A stretch of DNA of 64,000 bases from Clavelina lepadiformis (GCF_947623445.1 NC_135246.1:1366501-1430500), one strand, 5' to 3'; shown: positions 8,249-17,874, counted from the stretch's first letter. Made by a program: numbers and translations. Notes: a model not told the origin generated them from the letters alone.

Positions 8249-8320
8249 GGCTCGTTGGTCTAGGGGTATGATTCTTGCTTAGGGTGCAAGAGGTCCCGGG
8301 TTCAATTCCCAGACGAGCCC
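8249..8320 (+). tRNA. tRNA-Pro-AGG: tRNA-Pro (AGG), T-stem variant
   Basis: G63A. Confidence 0.8.
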
Positions 8321-8357
8321 TATAAAGAAGAATATTTTGAATTTATACCAAATATCA

Positions 8358-8577
8358 ATTATATTGGGCCGCATTGTCACCTGAAATAAGTCAATGGGCC
8401 GCAGAACCTATTAAATTTCAAGAAAAATAGATATATTATACTATTACTGCGCCCCTAATAACCGACTGGTACATTTTATTTAGGCCAAGATTCAAAGTTC
8501 AAAATACTATTTTTGGAGTGAAAATGACTAGCGGGCCGGACAAAAATCTCAGGCGGGCCGCATGTTGGACATCCCTG
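8358..8577 (+). mobile_element. hAT-A MITE, 5'-truncated copy
   Basis: Truncated type; relic 8578-8624 follows. Confidence 0.84.
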
Positions 8578-8707
8578 GTCTAGGGGTATGATTCTTGCTT
8601 AGGTTGCAAGTCCCGGACGAGCCCTATAAAGAAGAAGTTTTGGAATTTGGACTAAATATCATAAACATTTATTCTTATAATATGAAGCAAAAAGATGCAA
8701 CTTCACC

Positions 8708-8787
8708 GGCTCGTTGGTCTAGGCCTCTAGGGATATGATTCTTGCTTTGGGTGCAAGAGGTCCCGGGTTCAATTCCCGGACGAGCCC
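8708..8787 (+). pseudogene. tRNA-Pro (TGG) with hAT excision footprint in the A box
   Basis: 80 nt: a G18A-type TGG gene carrying 8 extra bases. Where sisters read GTCTAGGG it reads GTCTAGGC (8717-8724) followed by CTCTAGGG (8725-8732). That is two copies of the target site with the facing end bases turned to their complements, the hallmark of repair after hAT excision through hairpins on the flanking DNA. The sister unit at 4261 is very similar but lacks the 8 bp, and this unit is exactly 8 bp longer (622 against 614). The insertion disrupts the D arm and the A box spacing, so the gene is probably dead, although anticodon and T arms are intact. Confidence 0.85.
8717..8732 (+). mobile_element. 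hAT excision footprint (two modified 8-bp targets)
   Basis: GTCTAGGC + CTCTAGGG against the empty site GTCTAGGG. Both junction bases are G-to-C transversions. Which element left is unknown: hAT-A and hAT-B both use this site. Confidence 0.8.
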
Positions 8788-8870
8788 TATAAAGAAGATT
8801 TTTTTGAATTTATACCAAATATCAAAAAGTTTTATTCATATAATATGAAGCAGATAAATGAATCTTTATC

Positions 8871-8942
8871 GGCCCGTTGGTCTAGGGGTATGATTCTTGC
8901 TTAGGGTGCAAGAGGTCCCGGGTTCAATTCCCGGACGAGCCC
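8871..8942 (+). tRNA. tRNA-Pro-AGG: tRNA-Pro (AGG), acceptor variant
   Basis: T4C, shared only with 4529, linking these two units by descent. Confidence 0.77.
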
Positions 8943-8979
8943 TATAAAGAAGAATATTTTGAATTTATACCAAATATCA

Positions 8980-9199
8980 ATTATATTGGGCCGCATTGTC
9001 ACCTGAAATAAGTCAATGGACCGCAGAACCTATTAAATTTCAAGAAAAATAGGTATATTATACTAATACTGCGCCCCTAATAACCGACTGGTACATTTTA
9101 TTTAGGCCAAGATTCAAAGTTCAAAATACTATTTTTGGAGTGAAAATGACTAGCGGGCCGGACAAAAATCTCAGGCGGGTCGCATGTTGGACATCCCTG
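8980..9199 (+). mobile_element. hAT-A MITE, 5'-truncated copy
   Basis: Truncated type; relic 9200-9246 follows. Confidence 0.84.
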
Positions 9200-9329
9200 G
9201 TCTAGGGGTATGATTCTTGCTTAGGTTGCAAGTCCCGGACGAGCCCTATAAAGAAGAAGTTTTGGAATTTGGACTAAATACCATAAACATTTATTCTTAT
9301 AAGATGAAGCAAAAAGATGTAACTTCACC

Positions 9330-9401
9330 GGCTCGTTGGTCTAGAGGTATGATTCTTGCTTTGGGTGCAAGAGGTCCCGGGTTCAATTCCCGGACGAGCC
9401 C
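9330..9401 (+). tRNA. tRNA-Pro-TGG: tRNA-Pro (TGG)
   Basis: G16A in the D loop; stems pair. Confidence 0.9.
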
Positions 9402-9484
9402 TATAAAGAAGAATATTTTGAATTTATACCAAATATCAAAAAGTTTTATTCATATAATATGAAGCAGATAAATGAATCTTTATC

Positions 9485-9556
9485 GGCTCGTTGGTCTAGG
9501 GGTATGATTCTTGCTTAGGGTGCAAGAGGTCCCGGGTTCAATTCCCGGACGAGCCC
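9485..9556 (+). tRNA. tRNA-Pro-AGG: tRNA-Pro (AGG)
   Basis: Consensus AGG copy. Confidence 0.93.
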
Positions 9557-9593
9557 TATATAGAAGAATATTTTGAATTTATACCAAATATCA

Positions 9594-9813
9594 ATTATAT
9601 TGGGCCGCATTGTCACCTGAAATAAATCAATGGACCGCAGAACCTATTAAATTTCAAGAAAAATAGGTATATTATGCTATTACTGCGCCCCTAATAACCG
9701 ACTGGTACATTTTATTTAGGCCAAGATTCAAAGTTCAAAATACTATTTTTGGAGTGAAAATGACTAGCGGGCCGGACAAAAATCTCAGGCGGGTCGCATG
9801 TTGGACATCCCTG
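9594..9813 (+). mobile_element. hAT-A MITE, 5'-truncated copy
   Basis: Truncated type; relic 9814-9860 follows. Confidence 0.84.
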
Positions 9814-9943
9814 GTCTAGGGGTATGATTCTTGCTTAGGTTGCAAGTACCGGACGAGCCCTATAAAGAAGAAATTTTGGAATTTGGACTAAATATCATAA
9901 ACATTTATTCTTATAATATGAAGCAAAAAGATGCAACTTCACC

Positions 9944-10015
9944 GGCTCGTTGGTCTAGGGGTATGATTCTTGCTTTGGGTGCAAGAGGTCCCGGGTTCAA
10001 TTCCCGGACGAGCCC
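9944..10015 (+). tRNA. tRNA-Pro-TGG: tRNA-Pro (TGG)
   Basis: Consensus TGG copy; starts a block that repeats 386-1938. Confidence 0.94.
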
Positions 10016-10098
10016 TATAAAGAAGATTATTTTGAATTTATACCAAATATCAAAAAGTTTTATGGTTATAATATGAAGCAAATAAATGAAACTTCATC

Positions 10099-10170
10099 GA
10101 CTCGTTGGTCTAGGGGTATGATTCTTGCTTTGGGTGCAAGAGGACCCGGGTTCAATTCCCGGACGAGCCC
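10099..10170 (+). tRNA. tRNA-Pro-TGG: tRNA-Pro (TGG), acceptor variant
   Basis: G2A and T46A, as at 654. Confidence 0.78.
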
Positions 10171-10253
10171 TATAAAGAAGATTTTTTTGAATTTATACCA
10201 AATATCAAAAAGTTTTATTCATATAATATGAAGCAGATAAATGAATCTTTATC

Positions 10254-10325
10254 GGCTCGTTGGTCTAGGGGTATGATTCTTGCTTAGGGTGCAAGAGGTC
10301 CCGGGTTCAATTCCCGGACGAGCCC
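10254..10325 (+). tRNA. tRNA-Pro-AGG: tRNA-Pro (AGG)
   Basis: Consensus AGG copy. Confidence 0.93.
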
Positions 10326-10362
10326 TATAAAGAAGAATATTTCGAATTTATACCAAATATCA

Positions 10363-10582
10363 ATTATATTGGGCCGCATTGTCACCTGAAATAAGTCAAT
10401 GGACCGCAGAACCTATTAAATTTCAAGAAAAATAGGTATATTATACTAATACTGCGCCCCTAATAACCGACTGGTACATTTTATTTAGGCCAAGATTCAA
10501 AGTTCAAAATACTATTTTTGAAGTGAAAATGACTAGCGGGCCGGACAAAAATCTCAGGCGGGTCGCATGTTGGACATCCCTG
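10363..10582 (+). mobile_element. hAT-A MITE, 5'-truncated copy
   Basis: Truncated type; relic 10583-10629 follows. Confidence 0.84.
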
Positions 10583-10712
10583 GTCTAGGGGTATGATTCT
10601 TGCTTAGGTTGCAAGTCCCGGACGAGCCCTATAGAGAAGAAGTTTTGGAATTTGGACTAAATATCATAAACATTTATTCTTATAATATGAAGCAAAAAGA
10701 TGCAACTTCACC

Positions 10713-10784
10713 GGCTCGTTGGTCTAGGGGTATGATTCTTGCTTTGGGTGCAAGAGGTCCCGGGTTCAATTCCCGGACGAGCCC
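10713..10784 (+). tRNA. tRNA-Pro-TGG: tRNA-Pro (TGG)
   Basis: Consensus TGG copy. Confidence 0.94.
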
Positions 10785-10867
10785 TATACAGAAGATTATT
10801 TTGAATTTATACCAAATATCAAAAAGTTTTATGGTTATAATATGAAGCAAATAAATGAAACTTCATC

Positions 10868-10939
10868 GGCTCGTTGGTCTAGGGGTATGATTCTTGCTTT
10901 GGGTGCAAGAGGTTCCGGGTTCAATTACCGGACGAGCCC
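10868..10939 (+). tRNA. tRNA-Pro-TGG: tRNA-Pro (TGG), T-stem variant
   Basis: C47T and C60A. Confidence 0.74.
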
Positions 10940-11136
10940 TATACAGAAGATTATTTTGAATTTATACCAAATATCAAAAAGGTTCATTCATGTAATATGA
11001 AGCAAATAAATGAAACTTCTTTCGTACTTCGTACTTTCATATAATATGAAGTGAAATGTCAAATACATCAAATGTCAAAATATTCTATACAGTATGAAGG
11101 GAAAAGACTTAACCTCTGCCGCTCGTTGGTCTAGGA

Positions 11137-11358
11137 CAGTGATGTCCAGCCTTTTATTATATTGGTCACCTGAAATAAGTCAATGGGCCGCAGAACCTAT
11201 TAAATTTCAAGAAATTTAGGTATATTATACTATTACTAATAACCGACTGGTACATTTTATTTAGGCCAAGATTCAAAGTTCAAAATACTATTTTTGGAGT
11301 GAAAATGACTAGCGGGCCCGACAAAAATCTCAGGCGGGCCGCATGTTGGACATCCCTG
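11137..11358 (+). mobile_element. hAT-A MITE, both ends present, internal 8-bp deletion
   Basis: 222 bp; lacks the GCACCCCT block found in the other full copies. Splits a tRNA-Pro: 5' piece 11120-11136, 3' relic 11359-11405. Confidence 0.88.
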
Positions 11359-11488
11359 GTCTAGGGGTATGATTCTTGCTTAGGTTGCAAGTCCCGGACA
11401 AGCCCTATAAAGAAGAAGTTTTGGAATTTGGACTAAATATCATAAACATTTATTCTTATAATATGAAGCAAAAAGATGTAACTTCACC

Positions 11489-11560
11489 GGCTCGTTGGTC
11501 TAGGGGTATGATTCTTGCTTTGGGTGCAAGAGGTTCCGGGTTCAATTCCCGGACGAGCCC
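11489..11560 (+). tRNA. tRNA-Pro-TGG: tRNA-Pro (TGG)
   Basis: C47T only. Confidence 0.92.
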
Positions 11561-11643
11561 TATAAAGAAGATTATTTTGAATTTATACCAAATATCAAAA
11601 AGTTATATTCATATAATATGAAGCAGATAAATGAAACTTTATC

Positions 11644-11715
11644 GGCTCGTTGGTCTAGGGGTATGATTCTTGCTTCGGGTGCAAGAGGTCCCGGGTTCAA
11701 TTCCCGGACGAGCCC
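11644..11715 (+). tRNA. tRNA-Pro-CGG: tRNA-Pro (CGG)
   Basis: Consensus CGG copy. Confidence 0.93.
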
Positions 11716-11798
11716 TATAAAGAAGATTATTTTAAGTTTATACCAAATATCAAAAAGTTATATTCATATAATATGAAGCAGATAAATGAAACTTTATC

Positions 11799-11870
11799 GG
11801 CTCGTTGGTCTAGGGGTATGATTCTTGCTTAGGGTGCAAGAGGTCCCGGGTTCAATTCCCAGACGAGCCC
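11799..11870 (+). tRNA. tRNA-Pro-AGG: tRNA-Pro (AGG), T-stem variant
   Basis: G63A. Confidence 0.8.
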
Positions 11871-11907
11871 TATAAAGAAGAATATTTTGAATTTATACCA
11901 AATATCA

Positions 11908-12127
11908 ATTATATTGGGCCGCATTGTCACCTGAAATAAGTCAATGGGCCGCAGAACCTATTAAATTTCAAGAAAAATAGATATATTGTACTATTACTCC
12001 GCCCCTAATAACCGACTGGTACATTTTATTTAGGCCAAGATTCAAAGTTCAAATAACTATTTTTGGAGTGAAAATGACTAGCGGGCCGGACAAAAATCTC
12101 AGGCGGGCCGCATGTTGGACATCCCTG
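11908..12127 (+). mobile_element. hAT-A MITE, 5'-truncated copy
   Basis: Truncated type; relic 12128-12174 follows. Confidence 0.84.
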
Positions 12128-12257
12128 GTCTAGGGGTATGATTCTTGCTTAGGTTGCAAGTCCCGGACGAGCCCTATAAAGAAGAAGTTTTGGAATTTGG
12201 ACTAAATATCATAAACATTTATTCTTATAATATGAAGCAAAAAGATGCAACTTCACC

Positions 12258-12329
12258 GGCTCGTTGGTCTAGGGGTATGATTCTTGCTTTGGGTGCAAGA
12301 GGTCCCGGGTTCAATTCCCGGACGAGCCC
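12258..12329 (+). tRNA. tRNA-Pro-TGG: tRNA-Pro (TGG)
   Basis: Consensus TGG copy. Confidence 0.94.
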
Positions 12330-12412
12330 TATAAAGAAGATTATTTTGAATTTATACCAAATATCAAAAAGTTTTATGGTTATAATATGAAGCAAATAAA
12401 TGAAACTTCATC

Positions 12413-12484
12413 GGCTCGTTGGTCTAGGGGTATGATTCTTGCTTTGGGTGCAAGAGGTTCCGGGTTCAATTCCCGGACGAGCCC
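12413..12484 (+). tRNA. tRNA-Pro-TGG: tRNA-Pro (TGG)
   Basis: C47T only. Confidence 0.92.
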
Positions 12485-12681
12485 TATACAGAAGATTATT
12501 TTGAATTTATACCAAATATCAAAAAGTTTCATTCATGTAATATGAAGCAAATAAATGAAACTTCTTTCGTACTTCGTACTTTCATATAATATGAAGTGAA
12601 ATGTCAAATACATCAAATGTCAAAATATTCTATACAGTATGAAGGGAAAAGACTTAACCTCTGCCGCTCGTTGGTCTAGGA

Positions 12682-12911
12682 CAGTGATGTCCAGCCTTTT
12701 ATTATATTGGTCACCTGAAATAAGTCAATGGGCCGCAGAACCTATTAAATTTCAAGAAATTTAGGTATATTATACTATTACTGCACCCCTAATAACCGAC
12801 TGGTACATTTTATTTAGGCCAAGATTCAAAGTTCAAAATACTATTTTTGGAGTGAAAATGACTAGCGGGCCGGACAAAAATCTCAGGCGGGCCGCATGTT
12901 GGACATCCTTG
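12682..12911 (+). mobile_element. hAT-A MITE, full-length, with hAT-B in its 3' target duplication
   Basis: 5' tRNA piece 12665-12681. The 3' flank GTCTAGGG at 12912-12919 was itself hit by hAT-B, so the tRNA 3' relic lies beyond, at 13282-13328. 3' end variant CATCCTTG. Confidence 0.9.
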
Positions 12912-12919
12912 GTCTAGGG

Positions 12920-13281
12920 CAGGCATGCACAACATACGGCCCGCGGGCCGCATGCGGCCCGCGAAACCTTTTCATGCGGCCCACGAGATATTCCGTGATT
13001 TCGCTCATTCAGGCATTTTCTCCACGGTTACAGTTACATATAATCAACGAATCCGATGCTTTACCGCCGCTAAGCGTTAAAAACAACTAGATACTGTAGT
13101 GCGAGAGGCAACCGTCCCTTGACAGTAACCATCTTCTCAACAATATCTCTTATTCAAGGGTTAATCGGTCACATTATATAAAGTAGGCTACACGTTAGTT
13201 ACAACAACGTTAGCACGCGGCCCGCGAAAAATATTTTTTCGCTAAAACGGCCCGTGTACTGTTTTGAGTTGTGCATGCCTG
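12920..13281 (+). mobile_element. hAT-B MITE, copy 1
   Basis: 362 bp. Perfect 14-bp terminal inverted repeats CAGGCATGCACAAC / GTTGTGCATGCCTG, flanked by exact 8-bp duplications GTCTAGGG at 12912-12919 and 13282-13289. The subterminal part is GC-rich with repeated GCGGCCCGCG-type palindromes, common in hAT-Charlie-like ends. Interior has no long frame, so it is non-autonomous. The unit is 370 bp longer than its 784-bp sisters, exactly element plus target duplication. It appears identical to the copy at 23929. Orientation is arbitrary. Confidence 0.92.
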
Positions 13282-13328
13282 GTCTAGGGGTATGATTCTT
13301 GCTTAGGTTGCAAGTCCCGGACGAGCCC
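13282..13328 (+). pseudogene. B-box-less tRNA-Pro 3' relic after hAT-B
   Basis: The usual 47-nt relic; its target-site copy at 13282-13289 is the right-hand duplication of hAT-B. Confidence 0.85.
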
Positions 13329-13411
13329 TATAAAGAAGAAGTTTTAGAATTTGGACTAAATATCATAAACATTTATTCTTATAATATGAAGCAAAAAGAT
13401 GCAACTTCACC

Positions 13412-13483
13412 GGCTCGTTGGTCTAGGGGTATGATTCTTGCTTTGGGTGCAAGAGGTTCCGGGTTCAATTCCCGGACGAGCCC
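13412..13483 (+). tRNA. tRNA-Pro-TGG: tRNA-Pro (TGG)
   Basis: C47T only. Confidence 0.92.
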
Positions 13484-13566
13484 TATAAAGAAGATTATTT
13501 TGAATTTATATCAAATATCAAAAAGTTATATTCATATAATATGAAGCAGATAAATGAAACTTTATC

Positions 13567-13638
13567 GGCTCGTTGGTCTAGGGGTATGATTCTTGCTTCG
13601 GGTGCAAGAGGTCCCGGGTTCAATTCCCGGACGAGCCC
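13567..13638 (+). tRNA. tRNA-Pro-CGG: tRNA-Pro (CGG)
   Basis: Consensus CGG copy. Confidence 0.93.
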
Positions 13639-13721
13639 TATAAAGAAGATTATTTTGAATTTATACCAAATATCAAAAAGTTATATTCATATAATATGAA
13701 GCAGATAAATGAAACTTTATC

Positions 13722-13777
13722 GGCTCGTTGGTCTAGGGGTATGATTCTTGCTTAGGTTGCAAGTCCCGGACGAGCCC
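13722..13777 (+). pseudogene. B-box-less tRNA-Pro relic without a transposon
   Basis: Complete 5' half joined to the 16-nt-deleted 3' half, as at 360. The 449-bp piece 13299-13747 (relic, TGG, CGG) is repeated at once by 13748-14196, so this arose by out-of-register exchange between an AGG gene and a relic. Confidence 0.88.
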
Positions 13778-13860
13778 TATAAAGAAGAAGTTTTAGAATT
13801 TGGACTAAATATCATAAACATTTATTCTTATAATATGAAGCAAAAAGATGCAACTTCACC

Positions 13861-13932
13861 GGCTCGTTGGTCTAGGGGTATGATTCTTGCTTTGGGTGCA
13901 AGAGGTTCCGGGTTCAATTCCCGGACGAGCCC
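13861..13932 (+). tRNA. tRNA-Pro-TGG: tRNA-Pro (TGG)
   Basis: C47T only; tandem twin of 13412. Confidence 0.92.
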
Positions 13933-14015
13933 TATAAAGAAGATTATTTTGAATTTATATCAAATATCAAAAAGTTATATTCATATAATATGAAGCAGAT
14001 AAATGAAACTTTATC

Positions 14016-14087
14016 GGCTCGTTGGTCTAGGGGTATGATTCTTGCTTCGGGTGCAAGAGGTCCCGGGTTCAATTCCCGGACGAGCCC
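14016..14087 (+). tRNA. tRNA-Pro-CGG: tRNA-Pro (CGG)
   Basis: Consensus CGG; tandem twin of 13567. Confidence 0.93.
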
Positions 14088-14170
14088 TATAAAGAAGATT
14101 ATTTTGAATTTATACCAAATATCAAAAAGTTATATTCATATAATATGAAGCAGATAAATGAAACTTTATC

Positions 14171-14242
14171 GGCTCGTTGGTCTAGGGGTATGATTCTTGC
14201 TTAGGGTGCAAGAGGTCCCGGGTTCAATTCCCAGACGAGCCC
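14171..14242 (+). tRNA. tRNA-Pro-AGG: tRNA-Pro (AGG), T-stem variant
   Basis: G63A. Confidence 0.8.
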
Positions 14243-14279
14243 TATAAAGAAGAATATTTTGAATTTATACCAAATATCA

Positions 14280-14499
14280 ATTATATTGGGCCGCATTGTC
14301 ACCTGAAATAAGTCAATGGGCCGCAGAACCTATTAAATTTCAAGAAAAATAGATATATTATACTATTACTGCGCCCCTAATAACCGACTGGTACATTTTA
14401 TTTAGGCCAAGATTCAAAGTTCAAAATACTATTTTTGGAGTGAAAATGACTAGCGGGCCGGACAAAAATCTCAGGCGGGCCGCATGTTGGACATCCCTG
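14280..14499 (+). mobile_element. hAT-A MITE, 5'-truncated copy
   Basis: Truncated type; relic 14500-14546 follows. Confidence 0.84.
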
Positions 14500-14629
14500 G
14501 TCTAGGGGTATGATTCTTGCTTAGGTTGCAAGTCCCGGACGAGCCCTATAAAGAAGAAGTTTTGGAATTTGGACTAAATATCATAAACATTTATTCTTAT
14601 AATATGAAGCAAAAAGATGCAACTTCACC

Positions 14630-14701
14630 GGCTCGTTGGTCTAGGGGTATGATTCTTGCTTTGGGTGCAAGAGGTCCCGGGTTCAATTCCCGGACGAGCC
14701 C
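14630..14701 (+). tRNA. tRNA-Pro-TGG: tRNA-Pro (TGG)
   Basis: Consensus TGG copy. Confidence 0.94.
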
Positions 14702-14784
14702 TATAAAGAAGATTATTTTGAATTTATACCAAATATCAAAAAGTTTTATGGTTATAATATGAAGCAAATAAATGAAACTTCATC

Positions 14785-14856
14785 GGCTCGTTGGTCTAGG
14801 GGTATGATTCTTGCTTTGGGTGCAAGAGGTTCCGGGTTCAATTCCCGGACGAGCCC
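14785..14856 (+). tRNA. tRNA-Pro-TGG: tRNA-Pro (TGG)
   Basis: C47T only. Confidence 0.92.
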
Positions 14857-15053
14857 TATACAGAAGATTATTTTGAATTTATACCAAATATCAAAAAGTT
14901 TCATTCATGTAATATGAAGCAAATAAATGAAACTTCTTTCGTACTTCGTACTTTCATATAATATGAAGTGAAATGTCAAATACATCAAATGTCAAAATAT
15001 TCTATACAGTATGAAGGGAAAAGACTTAACCTCTGCCGCTCGTTGGTCTAGGA

Positions 15054-15283
15054 CAGTGATGTCCAGCCTTTTATTATATTGGTCACCTGAAATAAGTCAA
15101 TGGGCCGCAGAACCTATTAAATTTCAAGAAATTTAGGTATATTATACTATTACTGCACCCCTAATAACCGACTGGTACATTTTATTTAGGCCAAGATTCA
15201 AAGTTCAAAATACTATTTTTGGAGTGAAAATGACTAGCGGGCCGGACAAAAATCTCAGGCGGGCCGCATGTTGGACATCCTTG
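15054..15283 (+). mobile_element. hAT-A MITE, full-length copy
   Basis: 3' end CATCCTTG. 5' tRNA piece 15037-15053, 3' relic 15284-15330. Confidence 0.9.
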
Positions 15284-15413
15284 GTCTAGGGGTATGATTC
15301 TTGCTTAGGTTGCAAGTCCCGGACGAGCCCTATAAAGAAGAAGTTTTAGAATTTGGACTAAATATCATAAACATTTATTCTTATAATATGAAGCAAAAAG
15401 ATGCAACTTCACC

Positions 15414-15485
15414 GGCTCGTTGGTCTAGGGGTATGATTCTTGCTTTGGGTGCAAGAGGTTCCGGGTTCAATTCCCGGACGAGCCC
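15414..15485 (+). tRNA. tRNA-Pro-TGG: tRNA-Pro (TGG)
   Basis: C47T only. Confidence 0.92.
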
Positions 15486-15568
15486 TATAAAGAAGATTAT
15501 TTTGAATTTATATCAAATATCAAAAAGTTATATTCATATAATATGAAGCAGATAAATGAAACTTTATC

Positions 15569-15640
15569 GGCTCGTTGGTCTAGGGGTATGATTCTTGCTT
15601 CGGGTGCAAGAGGTCCCGGGTTCAATTCCCGGACGAGCCC
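15569..15640 (+). tRNA. tRNA-Pro-CGG: tRNA-Pro (CGG)
   Basis: Consensus CGG copy. Confidence 0.93.
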
Positions 15641-15723
15641 TATAAAGAAGATTATTTTGAATTTATACCAAATATCAAAAAGTTATATTCATATAATATG
15701 AAGCAGATAAATGAAACTTTATC

Positions 15724-15795
15724 GGCTCGTTGGTCTAGGGGTATGATTCTTGCTTAGGGTGCAAGAGGTCCCGGGTTCAATTCCCAGACGAGCCC
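15724..15795 (+). tRNA. tRNA-Pro-AGG: tRNA-Pro (AGG), T-stem variant
   Basis: G63A. Confidence 0.8.
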
Positions 15796-15832
15796 TATAA
15801 AGAAGAATATTTTGAATTTATACCAAATATCA

Positions 15833-16052
15833 ATTATATTGGGCCGCATTGTCACCTGAAATAAGTCAATGGGCCGCAGAACCTATTAAATTTCAAGAAA
15901 AATAGATATATTATACTATTACTGCGCCCCTAATAACCGACTGGTACATTTTATTTAGGCCAAGATTCAAAGTTCAAAATACTATTTTTGGAGTGAAAAT
16001 GACTAGCGGGCCGGACAAAAATCTCAGGCGGGCCGCATGTTGGACATCCCTG
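15833..16052 (+). mobile_element. hAT-A MITE, 5'-truncated copy
   Basis: Truncated type; relic 16053-16099 follows. Confidence 0.84.
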
Positions 16053-16182
16053 GTCTAGGGGTATGATTCTTGCTTAGGTTGCAAGTCCCGGACGAGCCCT
16101 ATAAAGAAGAAGTTTTGGAATTTGGACTAAATATCATAAACATTTATTCTTATAATATGAAGCAAAAAGATGCAACTTCACC

Positions 16183-16254
16183 GGCTCGTTGGTCTAGGGA
16201 TATGATTCTTGCTTTGGGTGCAAGAGGTCCCGGGTTCAATTCCCGGACGAGCCC
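16183..16254 (+). tRNA. tRNA-Pro-TGG: tRNA-Pro (TGG), A-box variant
   Basis: G18A. Confidence 0.86.
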
Positions 16255-16337
16255 TATAAAGAAGATTTTTTTGAATTTATACCAAATATCAAAAAGTTTT
16301 ATTCATATAATATGAAGCAGATAAATGAATCTTTATC

Positions 16338-16409
16338 GGCTCGTTGGTCTAGGGGTATGATTCTTGCTTAGGGTGCAAGAGGTCCCGGGTTCAATTCCCG
16401 GACGAGCCC
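16338..16409 (+). tRNA. tRNA-Pro-AGG: tRNA-Pro (AGG)
   Basis: Consensus AGG copy. Confidence 0.93.
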
Positions 16410-16446
16410 TATAAAGAAGAATATTTCGAATTTATACCAAATATCA

Positions 16447-16666
16447 ATTATATTGGGCCGCATTGTCACCTGAAATAAGTCAATGGACCGCAGAACCTAT
16501 TAAATTTCAAGAAAAATAGGTATATTATACTAATACTGCGCCCCTAATAACCGACTGGTACATTTTATTTAGGCCAAGATTCAAAGTTCAAAATACTATT
16601 TTTGGAGTGAAAATGACTAGCGGGCCGGACAAAAATCTCAGGCGGGTCGCATGTTGGACATCCCTG
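16447..16666 (+). mobile_element. hAT-A MITE, 5'-truncated copy
   Basis: Truncated type; relic 16667-16713 follows. Confidence 0.84.
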
Positions 16667-16796
16667 GTCTAGGGGTATGATTCTTGCTTAGGTTGCAAGT
16701 CCCGGACGAGCCCTATAGAGAAGAAGTTTTGGAATTTGGACTAAATATCATAAACATTTATTCTTATAATATGAAGCAAAAAGATGCAACTTCACC

Positions 16797-16868
16797 GGCT
16801 CGTTGGTCTAGGGGTATGATTCTTGCTTTGGGTGCAAGAGGTCCCGGGTTCAATTCCCGGACGAGCCC
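16797..16868 (+). tRNA. tRNA-Pro-TGG: tRNA-Pro (TGG)
   Basis: Consensus TGG; sole gene of a 629-bp unit. Confidence 0.94.
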
Positions 16869-17065
16869 TATACAGAAGATTATTTTGAATTTATACCAAA
16901 TATCAAAAAGTTTCATTCATGTAATATGAAGCAAATAAATGAAACTTCTTTCGTACTTCGTACTTTCATATAATATGAAGTGAAATGTCAAATACATCAA
17001 ATGTCAAAATATTCTATACAGTATGAAGGGAAAAGACTTAACCTCTGCCGCTCGTTGGTCTAGGA

Positions 17066-17295
17066 CAGTGATGTCCAGCCTTTTATTATATTGGTCAACT
17101 GAAATAAGTCAATGGGCCGCAGAACCTATTAAATTTCAAGAAATTTAGGTATATTATACTATTACTGCACCCCTAATAACCGACTGGTACATTTTATTTA
17201 GGCCAAGATTCAAAGTTCAAAATACTATTTTTGGAGTGAAAATGACTAGCGGGCCGGACAAAAATCTCAGGCGGGCCGCATGTTGGACATCCCTG
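17066..17295 (+). mobile_element. hAT-A MITE, full-length copy
   Basis: Carries GGTCAACTG, shared only with 35247. 5' tRNA piece 17049-17065, 3' relic 17296-17342. Confidence 0.9.
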
Positions 17296-17425
17296 GTCTA
17301 GGGGTATGATTCTTGCTTAGGTTGCAAGTCCCGGACAAGCCCTATAAAGAAGAAGTTTTGGAATTTGGACTAAATATCATAAACATTTATTCTTATAATA
17401 TGAAGCAAAAAGATGCAACTTCACC

Positions 17426-17497
17426 GGCTCGTTGGTCTAGGGGTATGATTCTTGCTTTGGGTGCAAGAGGTTCCGGGTTCAATTCCCGGACGAGCCC
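17426..17497 (+). tRNA. tRNA-Pro-TGG: tRNA-Pro (TGG)
   Basis: C47T only. Confidence 0.92.
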
Positions 17498-17580
17498 TAT
17501 AAAGAAGATTATTTTGAATTTATACCAAATATCAAAAAGTTATATTCATATAATATGAAGCAGATAAATGAAACTTTATC

Positions 17581-17652
17581 GGCTCGTTGGTCTAGGGGTA
17601 TGATTCTTGCTTCGGGTGCAAGAGGTCCCGGGTTCAATTCCCGGACGAGCCC
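17581..17652 (+). tRNA. tRNA-Pro-CGG: tRNA-Pro (CGG)
   Basis: Consensus CGG copy. Confidence 0.93.
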
Positions 17653-17735
17653 TATAAAGAAGATTATTTTAAATTTATACCAAATATCAAAAAGTTATAT
17701 TCATATAATATGAAGCAGATAAATGAAACTTTATC

Positions 17736-17791
17736 GGCTCGTTGGTCTAGGGGTATGATTCTTTCTTAGGGTGCAAGTCCCGGACGAGCCC
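17736..17791 (+). pseudogene. B-box-less tRNA-Pro relic, G29T type
   Basis: 56 nt, complete 5' half, no transposon. It has the G29T change of third-position AGG genes and the normal loop base after the anticodon, then the 16-nt deletion, so the exchange point lies 3' of the anticodon, unlike at 360 and 13722. Confidence 0.88.
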
Positions 17792-17874
17792 TATAAAGAA
17801 GAAGTTTTGGAATTTGGACTAAATATCATAAACATTTATTCTTATAATATGAAGCAGATAAATGAATCTTTATC

